A stretch of DNA of 64,000 bases from Campanula takesimana (lineage: Eukaryota > Streptophyta > Magnoliopsida > Asterales > Campanulaceae): NCBI GenBank assembly GCA_026119855.1, contig JAOWBW010000281.1:682001-746000 (forward strand), written 5' to 3'. Positions 9,454 through 20,764 of the stretch are shown here, piece by piece (position 1 is the stretch's first letter; each line of letters begins with the position of its first letter). Both the position numbers and the translations under genes were made by a program. Under the pieces are notes generated by a model. It worked only from the letters and a program-made list of their open reading frames with translations. It was not told the origin of the DNA and ran no database searches.

Positions 9454-11696
9454 CTAAATGTGATCTCCTAACATCTCGTGGACCCGTGTGATAGTAGCTC
9501 TGGCGGCCTCAGGTATCGTCTCATCCGTCAGCAAGGGAAGAAGCATATCTCTGATGACGGGTAGCGCCTCTGCAAGCCCAGGTCGAGGTGGAATGTCAAC
9601 TGCGGGCTCATGTATCGGATTACTAATCCGAACATGACTCCTCATCCGAAACCATTCCATATAGTCCGGAGTCACAGTAGAAGATGCAGTGACTAATGGC
9701 CCTAGACGACGATGTGGATCGTAAGTATCCATGTCGAAATCAATCCAATATGTCCAAATATCATCCCGGTCACCATATGCCTTCTTGTAACCCTTCTGAC
9801 CAGCCATCAAAACTCACGTCACCCAAGGCAATGGCTGCTGTCTGGGGATCCTCTGCTGGATCGCGAACTGCCTGGTCACCCGGTCAGGCATATACGCCTC
9901 AGTGATGTCTAAGAAGCGTATAATCCCTCTGAAGTATGACACAGGCAGAAGCGCGTCTGCTCCGGTACCATAAGGAGTCCAACAAACCTATATAACTCAC
10001 ATTATTAGGCAACGTAAACAAATATAACAATTTTGTAACAATGTAAATATAAATAACTCACCCTCTCAACAGCCATCGTGTCTAGGGTGCGGCGATAGCT
10101 CACTAGATGCTCCATCTCCCTCCCAGCTCTATCACCACGTGCCCATCTACGAGCTCTCGGCTGCCCCTCCTGCCATCGCGGCTCCAAAAGTCATCGGAAG
10201 TCCGGGAAGTACTCGTATATCCAGCCCTGAAATGTATGTAAATAAATTATTAACAAATTAAATTAAATGTTGGGACAGATGGAGTATTAAAGAAATATTA
10301 AATATTACCTCTAGAAGAGTCGCACAACCACCCATCTGAGCGCATCCGGCTCTGGACGCCTTGCCCAACTCGCGGTACAAGTAGGCCAACGCCTTGCACA
10401 CGGCATGTGGAACGTGTTAGTCTCAGGAGACCACCGCTCCACAAATGCCGTCAGCAGCGCCGAGCTAGTCCGGCGAATGGTGGTATCATGGAGGTGCTGG
10501 ATACCCGATGCATCAACTCCAGTCAACCAAGCTCTATCATCCTCCGCCAGCCTAGCACGCGAGAACCTGTTGATTCGAAACAAAACATTATAAATATCAC
10601 AATAAAAACAAATAATAAAACTATTTATAAACAAATAAAAAAACTATTTATAAACAAACAACTTACCTATCCAGATGCTGCTGTCTGGTATGGAACTTCA
10701 ACACTGACTGACAGGTGGGGTCGCCCCAAATCTCTCGGGCTCGGTGGTGACCAAACCCGTACAGCAGCTCACAAACCTCTGGCCCACCACCCGGGTCACT
10801 CTGAATCTCCTATGGTTTGTTCCCCTCTGCGGCCTGTGCCGCCCCTCTATGCCTCCCGAGAGGCCTCAAAGGTGGCTCCACCTCCTCCTCCTCATCACCA
10901 TCATCAGATGCCCCTGCCTCCGCATCTCCCTCGGGTGCTTCTGATCCCGTCTCCTCAGAACTAGAAGATGACAACGCCGAATCTCCCTCGGGAAGATAAG
11001 GGGCCGTCTCATCATCTGTACTATCCTCAGTCTCAGTCTGAGGAAGCAAGACATTTTTGTTATGCTTCCTTTTATTGCGCAAATCTGCCTCATCAGTCTT
11101 CCTCTTTCTATTAGAAGCAGTCGAGAGTTCACGTCCCTACAAAAAAAGTAAATAAGAGAAAATAAATAAGCAACAATTACACAAATAAACAGTGCTACAA
11201 AAAATACAACAATAAATCATCAATCTATAATTTTTTTGTTTTCTTCAGTTACAGATTGCATTTCGTGTGGATTTACACGAAATGGTTGCTAACATTTCGT
11301 GTGTAATCACACGAAATGTCAGGAACCATGTCGTGTAAATTCACACGAAATGGTTAGAACCAACTCGTGTAAGGTTCATACGAAACACACACTAACTTCT
11401 CGTGTAAAAGCACACGAAATCAACCACGCCGACAGTTTCAGATTTTTACCCACCAATTCGTATACAAATCGAACAATAGACACCAAATAAAGCTTTTCAA
11501 ACATAAATACAACAATGTATGATGAAATTTAAACTACAATCAAGCATTATAGGATCGAATTTTAGGCATAAAAATCAAGTTTTTGAAATTGAAATTTAGG
11601 TTTATAAATTTAGGTTACCTGTGTAGTGGCGGCGGTAGAGGAGGCACCGGCGCCGGAGACGGACTTTCCACCGACGGTGGGGAGCTTCTTCTTCAT
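9454..11696 (-). pseudogene. Degenerate plant mobile domain (PMD) gene
   Basis: Reconstructed minus-strand exons are 11696-11619 (MKKKLPTVGGKSVSG...), 11136-10667, 10566-10309, 10226-10062 and 9987-9454, with GT-AG borders. An acidic serine-rich N-terminus leads into hallmarks of the PMD (MAIN/MAIL, aminotransferase-like mobile domain) family: DPGGGPE, ALLTAFVERWSPETNTFHMP, ALAYLYRELGKASR, MEHLVSYRR, MPDRVTRQF and TPDYMEWFR. It cannot encode the full protein. TAG at 10812-10810, TGA at 10193-10191 and TGA at 9816-9814 interrupt it. At about 10404 the sequence jumps from the first core block to a later one in a different frame, so the middle of the domain is missing. PMD proteins act in silencing and genome stability, and many copies are spread by transposons. 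The whole gene lies inside the MULE-like element. Confidence 0.75.
11260..11418. repeat. Array of five TTTCGTGT...ACACGAAA palindromes (right end)
   Basis: Palindromes begin at about 11260, 11294, 11331, 11364 and 11399. Arms are mostly ATTTCGTGT and ACACGAAAT around 6-nt loops, and two copies use CTCGTGT as the left arm. The period is 33-37 bp. The core CGTGT/ACACG and spacing match the left array, but the outer bases differ. The array falls in intron 1 of the PMD pseudogene. Confidence 0.85.
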
Positions 11697-11880
11697 GTTT
11701 GTGATCGTCTTCGTCGTGTGTGGTCGCCGTTCGGTTCCGAGCGCAGTGGAGGGACGGAGGGGAATTTTGAAAATGAATGGAATTGTTTTTTTTTTAAGGT
11801 ATATATAAGGGGGTATTTTGGTAATTTTATCTCTTCCCTGTATTTTTTGTTCCCTGTATATAACTATATCCTCGATTATA

Positions 11881-12384
11881 TGACACTAGTTTTTCATAGT
11901 ATTATGAAAAAAATGTTTTTCTCAATACCTAATCCAATTTTATTTTGAAAATAATGACGGTACAACTGAAAATAACAAATAAATAAATCTTATATATAAG
12001 TACATACTTAGATGTTAAGTACGACGCAAATCTAATTTTATAGCATAATTCCATATATTCATCGCTTGAGGCAACATTTCATCAACCAATAAAACATCAC
12101 CTTCATTCACTGAAAAAATTATTTAACCGCGAAGGATGAGGTAAAGAATGGACCCAGAACGCTCCACCCGTCCACCCAACGGCTCCGATCAAGGTCACAT
12201 AGGCGAGCAGTTTGGGTGTGCGGCTAAGATGATTTCAATTTTTTCTGGGTCCCACCGAGTTCGGACACATCTTAACCGTTGGGTGGAGCTAAATGAGGTG
12301 GCTCCAATCGGAACCATTGGGTGGAGCTAACTAGAGGTGCAGTGGTTCGAAATCCAGTAAAGAATAAAGTGCTTTGGTAGGTGG
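11881..12384. other. Intergenic DNA with a weak inverted repeat
   Basis: GCTCCACCCGTCCACCCAAC at about 12160 faces CATTGGGTGGAGC at about 12316, suggesting an old MITE of about 170 bp. I found no target duplication. Confidence 0.35.
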
Positions 12385-12802
12385 GTGGATGCTAGGGGTG
12401 TAAATGGTTTGGTTTGGTTTGGTTCGGTCTCGACCGTTTTAAAGACCAAACCATTAGTCATCGGTTTGGGAAAATTCCAAACCGAATCGAACCATGAAAA
12501 TTTTTAAATCGAACCAAACCAAACCGCCATGGTTTGGTTCGGTTTGGTTCAGACCGCGGTTCAGTAATGTGGTCTAGACTGCGGTTTAGATCGTGGTTCA
12601 GACCGTGGTCTAGAATATGGTTTAGATCGTGGTTTAAACCACCATTCACAGCGAGGTTCATATCACGATTCAAATTATGGTTTACACTCTGTTTAAAAGA
12701 GAAAATTCAGAAGAATGAAAATATCAAACGAATAAAGAAGCCGAAGGAAGTGAATGCACTACAGAAATTTGTTAACTATGTGTCTCAATGGATATAACAT
12801 TC

Positions 12803-15285
12803 TGTAACGCCCATCCTTATTCCCGTTAAATATTTGACTTACTTGTTAAATTCTTGAACTTGCATATTATGTGTTAGTTTGACTTGGGTTAATTTCTTAA
12901 CTGCTTTAAAATATTAAGGTGGTTAAATGTCTAGTTTTGACTTTTGGGTAATTTGTGAAAATTTGACTTTAGGGGCCTTTTTGTTAAAAGTGAAACTTGA
13001 GGGGCCTAAGTGTCATTCTTGGAAAGTTCCAAGTATATCAACTTGTTGTTTGCCTGAGAAAGTATTCTTCCCCAAATCATTCTCGTTGTTTCCTCTGTTT
13101 CAATAGTAGGGTTAGCTTTTTACCCTATTCTCGACTCCTCGAGTTTAATTATCCCTCCGTTCTTGATTCTGATCCCGGATAAATATTCGTGGCGTTGAAT
13201 AGAGCGTTCCAGGCCGAACAGAAATTTATTTGGGTAATTTTGATTTCAGACTAGGTAAGTTATTAGCTCCCCCTTGCTTGTAATAACATGCATATATGTT
13301 ATTCCTGATACTTTTGTTTGTCAATTTCGCGTTTGGGGCAATTTATGTGATACTTGTAATTGTGGGACAAAGGGAGTATAACCCTCTGTGTAAAAGTAAT
13401 GAAAGAAACTTGAAGTAAGTTGTTAAGCTTGATATGCCTTCCTAGGAATTGTTAAAATGTTAGTAAAAAGTTACTCCTACGCTTGGGGATGGAGAATTCT
13501 AAGCCTGGGAAAGAAATTGGGTTTTTGCTGATTTAGGCCTTGGACGACCGCCCAGAGTGGTTATGGGCGACCGCCCATATCATCAGACTTGGGTTTCAGA
13601 AAATGTGATCTTGGGCGACCGCCCAGGCTGGGGTTGGGCGACCGCCCAGAACCCCTGTTTCACAAAAGTGTTTCAAACTAAATGGAGATGAAAGTTTATC
13701 CCTCCTAAGGCATAGAGCCTTAGTATGAGATGTCCTAGCAAGTGTATATGTACCTTTTGGGGCATTAGAACTTGGTCTTGAACATGAGTGCTCATTGAAT
13801 TAGAATGAGAACTTAGTCTTGAACATGAACACTTATAGAACTCAAATGAGAACTTAAGTATAAGAGTAGTAACTCTTCTTTATGTCTTGAAAGTGCTATG
13901 AACAAGCACTAATGTGTTATACTTGTCTTGAAACTAATGATTATGCACCTTAGGGGCATTAGAACAAAGTTTTAGACTTGAACATCCTAAGAATAAGATT
14001 AGGATTTTGTAAGAGTAAAGATATAACTCTTATACATGCTTGAATGTCCAAAGATTGGAATTATAACTTGAAGTATAAGACAATAAAATCTTGTACATGA
14101 CTTGATGCCAATACATATGTATGGTAATGAACTAGAAAGTGCTATGAACAAGCACTAACTTGTATGAGACATGTTCTTGTTAGGTGTGTGCAAACATTGC
14201 ATATAGTTGCTTGATAACAAGGTGACTTTTTGATTACTTGAAACATCTTCCTTGTTGAGCTAGTCCACTACTTTTGGATTAGTTCTTCTCCCGTAGTTCA
14301 AGTAAATACCTACTTGTACATTCTTGTGTGAGTCCAGCTGGTTCTCCTTGCTTGTTCGGAAATATATAGGTTCACGCTTATCGCGAGAGCTGGGGCTTAA
14401 GTGATAATCGGGTCCCTATGTATTTGCGCTTGACCCATTACTACCGGCCATAGTAAGGGCATAGCTTCCTTGGTTGGAGCAATACGCCTGACTTAAGTGA
14501 ATTAAACTCTTAAACACCTCGTGAGTCTTGATCTTGGGAATGACACTGGTTACCGGGTCTTCTGATATATACTGAATAATCAGTTTCTTGTTATTGATCG
14601 TGATTGTCAAAGTAATACAAGCTACGACAACAATGGTATTCTTGGGAGGAATAAGGAAGGAAACAATATCCTTTATAACTTGCTTGTTTAGCCTTATGTG
14701 CTACTTGATGAGTGGCTTAGCCTCTCATACACTTGTTACTTGATGATACTTGATATATGATTACTTGAGTATCTACTTGAATTGCATGATAACATGTCAT
14801 GTAGTTGCATCTAATAGCTTACTGAGATTTATCTCACCCCGTTCCTTGTTTATTTGTTTTCCTTAGATCAAAGGAAGGCTAGTGATAGTGCGCAGTGAGG
14901 CTCGGCATAGCAGGGAGCTTACTACGTAGGTGGTTATTCTTTTGGGGCTTGTGTCCTTTTTCATTTTGGTGAGGATGATGTATTATGGGTTATGTAACTC
15001 AGTATTTTTGGGTAGACTTGTTGTCTCTTGTTTTCTCTAGACATCTTGTAATGCCAGCATATGTGCTAGGCATGTTTCCGCTGTGTATAAGTATGTTTGG
15101 TTTAAATTTTCTTGTCTAGAACTCTTGTTGTGAGCTATCTTAGCTCCTTACTCTAGAGTATATATATCATGTCAGTTTGTTAAACAGTTGTCATCTAGTT
15201 TCTTGTTAGTTTCTTGATTCTTGTTGGTCACGCGCATCCGAGTTCGAGGTTCTATTAGGGGATCCCGGGACCTGGGGGCGTGTCA
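12803..15285 (+). mobile_element. Solo LTR, 2.48 kb, Gypsy (Tekay-like)
   Basis: It starts TGTAACGCCCATCC and ends GGGGGCGTGTCA, flanked by the 5-bp duplication CATTC (12798-12802 and 15286-15290). There is no internal domain or second LTR, so it is the product of LTR-LTR recombination. It carries GCTTACTGAGA...TCTCACCCC near its 3' third, as does the LTR at 21683-24137 in reverse. Length and the TGTAACG start suggest the Tekay/Del chromovirus lineage. Four GC palindromes lie at 13542-13647. Confidence 0.88.
13542..13647 (+). repeat. Two pairs of GGGCGACCGCCC palindromes in solo LTR
   Basis: GGACGACCGCCC at 13542 and GGGCGACCGCCC at 13565, 13613 and 13636. Start-to-start spacings are 23, 48 and 23 bp. 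They stand out in an AT-rich LTR. Confidence 0.85.
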
Positions 15286-15719
15286 CATTCGATGAAATGA
15301 ATATTGAATAAGATGCAAAACGAGAGTTAATAATGATGTAATGTAATGTAAATTATTTTAATAATTTAAAGGTGAATGTTACTTAACATACAAATATATG
15401 ATTAATATATGTGGTCTGGCGGTTTGGTCTGGTTGTTCGGTCTGATGGTTCGGTCTGACGGTTTGGTTCGGTTTGATTTGGTCTGGAGGGGTCAGACCAC
15501 AAACCAAACCGAACCACGCGGTTTACCAATTTTTTAGACCGATCCGAACTACTTGTGCTTAAAAACCGAACCAAACTGTATGGTTTAGTTCGGTTCGGTC
15601 CCAAACCGCAGTTTGGACCGAACCACTGACACCCCTAGTGGATGCTACTTTTGTACGTATTTAACAAAAACTAGTTAATTTAGAGAATGATAGTATGTTC
15701 TTATGTGGCTTATTACATA

Positions 15720-15960
15720 CTCCCTCTGTCCCAGACTAAAGTTTTTACTTTCTATTTTGGTTTATCCCAGACTAAGGTTCTTAGTTGTTTTATTGCCTAA
15801 AATGGACCATGGGACCCACTTGTCATTCTAACAACAAAAACTTCCTACCCACTTTATCCCTCATACTTTCTCTTACTTACTTTTTCATACTCACAACATT
15901 TACTTTTTTTTAATCCCTGTGTAAAGTCAAACTAAGAACCTTAGTCCGGGACGGAGGGAG
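15720..15960. mobile_element. Stowaway-type MITE
   Basis: TA-CTCCCTCTGTCCCAGACTAA faces TTAGTCCGGGACGGAGGGAG-TA. It is a 241-bp hairpin-forming element without coding capacity. Confidence 0.85.
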
Positions 15961-15978
15961 TAAAAATAATGTATCCCA

Positions 15979-16012
<34 letters not shown>

Positions 16013-16859
16013 TTTAAAGGTCCATTAAAAAAAGGTACATTAATTTATTAGTAAAATATGAGTTCATATAATCTTAGGGTGTGCTAGAGTATATTGCATA
16101 CTTAAATAATTAGTTTTTTTTATTTTTATACGAGAGCTTATTTTGTGGACGATCATAAATAATTTGTTACAAATTTCGAACATAATAATTTGTTTCAATG
16201 CAAATAGGAATGATTTTGGCAATACAAATATATGATATATTAATCATCGGCAAAAAGTTAATGTAATCTACGATAAAAACGAGAAAGAAAACACTTATCT
16301 GTTCAAATAGCGGAGTAAATAAAATGTACTTTTTTTTTTTTTAACCTTTGGGAGGGGGGAATTGAACCTTGACCTTTGTGTAGAAGACAATCTTATTACT
16401 ATGTGCGAGCTAAATCTCATTGTCAGAAAACATAATGTGTAAAGAGGTAGTTTTAGTAAGAATATGTTTTTTTACCCTCAGAATAACGAATGTTGTGAAC
16501 TCCAAATTATTGTGATACAAAGTGTCAGTCGTTTATATTGCCACTTAGTTTGATGGTCGACAACTCCAAATATACAAATTGACATTTCTACACATTTCAA
16601 ACTACTCATATAATATAATATCTTAACTACTCCAATATTTTTAATACTTGTTACATATGTTAGAGTCAACTTTAAAATGTGTCAGAGTCAGCGTTGAAAA
16701 GTGTCGGACTATATTTTAAAATCCATGGTGGTTAAAAGTTTTTTTTTTCCAAATTAAATTGAGCCACACAGTCTAAAAACTCCTTTTTCATACCGATAAT
16801 AAGAATATTTTTGTGTCACAAGATTTTGCGTTATGAGAAACTAGTATTATTAATAAAGA
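15961..16859. other. Intergenic DNA with an (ATT)n microsatellite
   Basis: An (ATT) run of about 10 units lies at 15981-16011. The rest is AT-rich with no recognisable gene. Confidence 0.5.
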
Positions 16860-17320
16860 GGCTTTGACCAATAAGTCCCTCACCCAAATAAAAACGACCA
16901 ATAAGGACAGACATTTTGAAAACTCACCAAAAAGTCCCTAGACTTTTCACTGGACCAAATTGCCCCTGCTTCCATTGACGCGCGCGCTAGCCAGCGCTAA
17001 GCGCATATTCCATGTGCGTTCTCTCCCTGACTCTCACTCTCACTCTTTCTCTCTCTTCTAATTTTTTTGCCACCCAAATTTATAAAGGGCGAATTGCATT
17101 TTGGGCCCCAAAGTTTAGGGTGTGTTCCCAAGTCAGACCCCATTCAATCACTATTTACATTTTAAGCCCCAAAGTTGTCATTTTGTTAGCATTTTAGGTC
17201 TTTTAACCAGTTTTGTTAGAAAAATTCGTTAAATGATCACGTGCGAGTCACATGTCACTTAACGGAGGATAGTTTGAATTGATATTTAAAATTTAAGGGG
17301 CTAAGTGATATAAATTAAAA

Positions 17321-17833
17321 GTGGGGGAAAGTAAATTGAGATTCGTTATAAGGTCGGGAGAAATAGAAAAATCCCAAATCAAATCCCTAAACCCCCTTCT
17401 CTCTGCCTCTGAATCGATTTCTCCACCGATCTCCCTCTCCGTTCGCCTCCTCCACCGCCGTCGTCGACTCTTCTTCAACCTCAGCACCGTCGATGTCACT
17501 CAATCCCAACAACACCGGTCAAGCCATAATCGCCGACCTCAAACGCCGGCAACACCAATCCGCACCTCCACTCTCTATTTCACCCCCCCTCACACATCTC
17601 CTTCAACCTCGAGCCGACGCTTTTCACGCCGTCAACAACAAAACGCCAGCCGCACCGCTGACCTTCACAAATCCGGCTCCATCTCATCCCGCGCCTCCGA
17701 CCACGCTCCGTCTATCCTCCATAGCCGTCGACCGACATCCATCTCAGTCCATACGTCCTCTACTCTGATCGTCGTTCTCTGCACAGATCTGGGTAAACAA
17801 ATTCACATATTTGTTTCCACCATGGATGTGTAA
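17321..17833 (+). other. Gene-like fragment captured in the inner MULE
   Basis: A 170-codon open frame rich in Ser, Arg, Pro and His overlaps a 91-codon frame from 17493 (MSLNPNNTGQ...). The segment is far more GC-rich than its surroundings and looks like a 5' UTR plus first exon, ending near a possible donor (GGGTAAAC at about 17791). I do not recognise the parent gene. Confidence 0.4.
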
Positions 17834-18027
17834 TGACATTTGTTGACTGGAATTTTTGATGGAATGCTTATCCACACTTGGATGAGTGAGTTAAATGGGT
17901 GTATGATCGTGGGTTTGAAAGGGTAAAATTGAAAGAAAAAAATGGTGTAATGATTAATACAGTATATTGCAAATATGCATACAAATATTATGTTTTTTAC
18001 TATTATTTTTTTTTAATTTAAATGTTA

Positions 18028-18292
18028 CTCCCTCTGTCTTTAAATGAGTGTCAATTTTTAAGAAATATTTGTCCCAAAATGAGTGTCTTTATTGAACATA
18101 ACTTTGTTCCTAAATGTTTTTTTTTTTTTTTTCGAAATTTTTTCACCGGTTTTTTATACGTACAAAACTAAATGTTTGAGAAAGGAGATTACAAGATTAT
18201 ATATGAATCTTTGCTACCAAATTGTACAAAAAGTTGAGATTTTCAATGTCCCTTAAAATGGAATTTGGACACTCATTTAGAGACAGAGGTAG
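18028..18292. mobile_element. Stowaway-type MITE nested in the inner MULE
   Basis: TA-CTCCCTCTGTCTTTAAATGA faces TCATTTAGAGACAGAGGTAG-TA. Its interior is very like the element at 51238-51485. Confidence 0.8.
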
Positions 18293-18949
18293 TATTATTT
18301 TGAAATCCAAATTCTTTATTTGCAGTGGTTTTATTTTATTATTTTTATTATTTATTTTAGAGTAAAAGTAAATAATAATTATTTTTCTTTCAAAATATAT
18401 TTAATTGAAATAGTCAAAATATAAAATTATACTTGAAAAACCATTGAATGCCTTGGTTTTAAAATGAATTTTGTAATTATTTATAGACAATTTAATATTT
18501 TTAAATAAATTATATTTTCAATCTTATTACTTTCGAAATTTCATTTAACGCCAATAAATGAAAAGTTTTCCATTTTTACTATTCATTTTCATTCAATTTC
18601 CTCTAACATAACGAGGAATGAATTATTGTTCAAAAACATCATCCGTTAACCGACATGTGGCTTGCACATGTTTATTTAACGAAATTTTCTAACAAAATTG
18701 GTTAAAAGACTTAAAATGCTAAATGAATGACAACTTTGGGGCCTAAAATGTAAATAGTGATTCATTGGGGTCTGCCACAGGAACACCCCCCAAACTTTGG
18801 GGCCCAAAATGCAATTCGCCCATTTATAAAATGCAATATCTCAAAGTTTAAGAATCGAAAAAATAATCTGAAACCACCATTTTAATCGTATAGTCAAGAA
18901 GAATAAAACAAGTACACTCAATACATAATTCAAATTTTAGAAATAAAAA

Positions 18950-19780
18950 TGTCAATTTTCACTTGTAAAATTATGAGAAATTCATTTTTCATTTCTCAAT
19001 TAATTTCACAATTTTAGAAAATAAAATTTCATTTTTTACTTGTAAAATCAATGATTTCTTAGTTGTATGATTCCTCAATTATGTGATTTCACAGTTGTGT
19101 CATTTTTCATTTTAAAAACTGATAAATTTATCTCTCAATTTTTCACAATCATTATAATAACTGAGACATGCATTTCACGGTTGTTCACACATGAATTTGA
19201 ATAAAATAACTGAGACATTCATTTAACAGTTGTTCATAATTGAGTAAAAACTGATAAAATCATATCTCAATTATTCTTTTTTTCACTTGCAATTTTTTTC
19301 ACAATTTTTCTCAATTATGTTCTTAACAAACAACTGATAAATCCCCTAAACTAAACAAACAACTGATAAATCCCCTAAACTAAAACAAACAACTGATAAA
19401 TCCTCTAAACTAAAGAACAATTGAGAAATTTTAAAAAATCACTTTTACAATTGTTAAATTCATGTCTCACTTCACCACAATTGCTTAATTTTGTTCACTT
19501 TTAAAACTGACAAATTCATGTCTCAATTTCTCAATTGAGTCATTCATTTCACAATTGTGTCATTTAAATACATTTATCAGTTGTATGCTTCAAAATCGAA
19601 TCCAAAACTAGCTAAAAATCTGAATCAAGTATCCTTGAAACACATTCATCAGTTGTCTGCTTCAAAATCAAACACAAGTCCGTTGAAAAAATTGAAGCAA
19701 AAAACCCCCAGAAAAACATTTATCAGCTGTATATTCAAATTTGAACAAAAAACAATTGAAAATTTAAGAAACAACCCTAA
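18950..19780. repeat. Degenerate repeats in the outer MULE
   Basis: Short phrases recur many times: TCACAATTGTGTCATTT, AACTGATAAATTCATGTCTC, and a near-perfect tandem of CAACTGATAAATCCCCTAAA (three copies at about 19331-19400). The block is non-coding and may be a subterminal repeat region. Confidence 0.6.
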
Positions 19781-19845
19781 AAACACACAAAAAACTGCTT
19801 TTGGAGCGATTCTTACACCACCGATTTCGTCTGGGCAAGGCGCAG

Positions 19846-20241
19846 CTATCTGTGGTGTTGAAGGGTCTTCCCGGAGTTCCGCCGGTCACTGGCCATAATA
19901 GATCTAGCCAGAATCTTGCTGGCGGTGATAGTTGCCGTCGCGTGGGTTGCCGTTTGGCAGCGATATTTACGGCGTTGCCTTTGTCTTGCTAAGAGGAGGC
20001 TGGGTATGGTGTTCATTGTTAATTCCATTGCTGGATTTGGCAGTGATAGTTTCGGACATGTCTGGCCGAAACTGCTTTCGGCCGGCGAATGGATGGTGGC
20101 CGGAGGATGAGAAGATAGAGAGGGATGGCCGATGGACTGAAGGTGTCGGCGTGGTGGAGGCGCCGATGGAAGTCGTGGCCGGAGGTGAGATGGATAAGGT
20201 AGAGAGAGAAAGTAGAGAGACGGAGGGAGTATGAGTCGCAT
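19846..20241 (-). other. Gene-like fragment near the right end of the outer MULE
   Basis: A 131-codon minus-strand frame starts just inside the right terminal repeat. It is GC-rich, Pro/Ser/Arg-rich at the start and CT-rich upstream, like a captured 5' exon. No domain is recognisable and both strands are open in several frames, so coding is uncertain. Confidence 0.3.
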
Positions 20242-20489
20242 ATTAGGGGAGAGAGAGGAGACGGGTTTTGTTAGGGTTGCAGGGGTAATGTTGTTATTTA
20301 AATTATAGTAAGGACTCTATGGGAGTTTTCATTTCAACTCAGGGACCCTAAGGTATAATAGGAAAATGTTTGTTTTTATTGGCAAATTCCATCTTCTAGG
20401 AGGGACTTATTGGTAAAAATCCCATAAAACAATATATAAAAAAAATGAGTTTTTATGACACTCGAACAAAAAACATGATTGCATGGATG

Positions 20490-20715
20490 TAGTGGTATGC
20501 AAGAAATAACGAAATTACCGAAAACCACATCAAAACCAAAAATCCCGAAACCGAGAATACTATTATTAAGTGTACGGTACTTGATTTTTAATAGAACCGA
20601 AATTTTGGTTTTGGTTTTGGATTAAAGTTAAATACCGAATCGATAGATGAAACTACGTCGTTTAATATACATATACATACATACATATATACATGCATAC
20701 ATAAAGACATACATA

Positions 20716-20764
<49 letters not shown>

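Larger units (their letters stand above)
8394..11871 (-). mobile_element. Mutator-like element carrying a PMD gene
   Basis: The 9-bp sequence TCGATTATA flanks the element exactly (8385-8393 and 11872-11880), the size typical of Mutator-like insertions. The ends read inward as GG...AATACAGGGAA on the left and GG...ATATACAGGGAAC on the right. This is a short imperfect terminal repeat, with TATACAGGGAAC repeated just inside the left end. Between them lie a palindrome array and a minisatellite (left), a degenerate PMD gene on the minus strand, and a second palindrome array (right). No transposase is visible, so it must depend on a helper element. PMD genes are known to travel with plant transposons. 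Assignment to MULEs rests on the duplication length and the GG ends. Confidence 0.75.
12393..15637. mobile_element. hAT element split by a solo LTR
   Basis: It starts TAGGGGTGTAAATGGTTTGG and ends GAACCACTGACACCCCTA, with the exact 8-bp duplication GTGGATGC on both sides (12385-12392 and 15638-15645). Subterminal regions are dense in AACCGAACC/GGTTCGGTT motifs. Without the inserted LTR (12803-15285) it is a non-autonomous element of about 760 bp with no transposase. Confidence 0.88.
17087..18821. mobile_element. Inner Pack-MULE-like element, 1.7 kb, long TIRs
   Basis: GGGCGAATTGCATTTTGGGC on the left and its complement GCCCAAAATGCAATTCGCCC on the right begin inverted repeats about 190 bp long. 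The 9-bp duplication ATTTATAAA is exact (17078-17086 and 18822-18830). Between the arms lie a GC-rich gene-like fragment (17300-17835) and a Stowaway MITE. A gene fragment inside long Mutator-type arms is the definition of a Pack-MULE. Confidence 0.82.
16860..20423. mobile_element. Outer Mutator-like element, 3.6 kb
   Basis: The left end, GGCTTTGACCAATAAGTCCC, matches the inverted right end, GGGATTTTTACCAATAAGTC, including ACCAATAAGTCCCTC. Further inside, both arms carry diverged AGTCCCT and TTGCCCCTGC/TTACCCCTGC blocks. This is the usual look of long MULE terminal repeats. No convincing target duplication was found. The interior holds the nested element 17087-18821 and a gene-like GC-rich segment near the right end. 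No transposase. Confidence 0.6.

Noticed and set aside
10407..10964. 185-codon plus-strand open frame
   Set aside because: It is antisense to the PMD pseudogene exons, whose minus-strand reading has family motifs and splice sites.
12148..12330. 60-codon open frame and inverted repeat
   Set aside because: It has no homology. The inverted repeat is weak and has no target duplication.
16860..20432. 9-bp duplication for the outer MULE (TAATAAAGA against ATAAAACAA)
   Set aside because: The match is too poor, so the element is called from its terminal repeats only.
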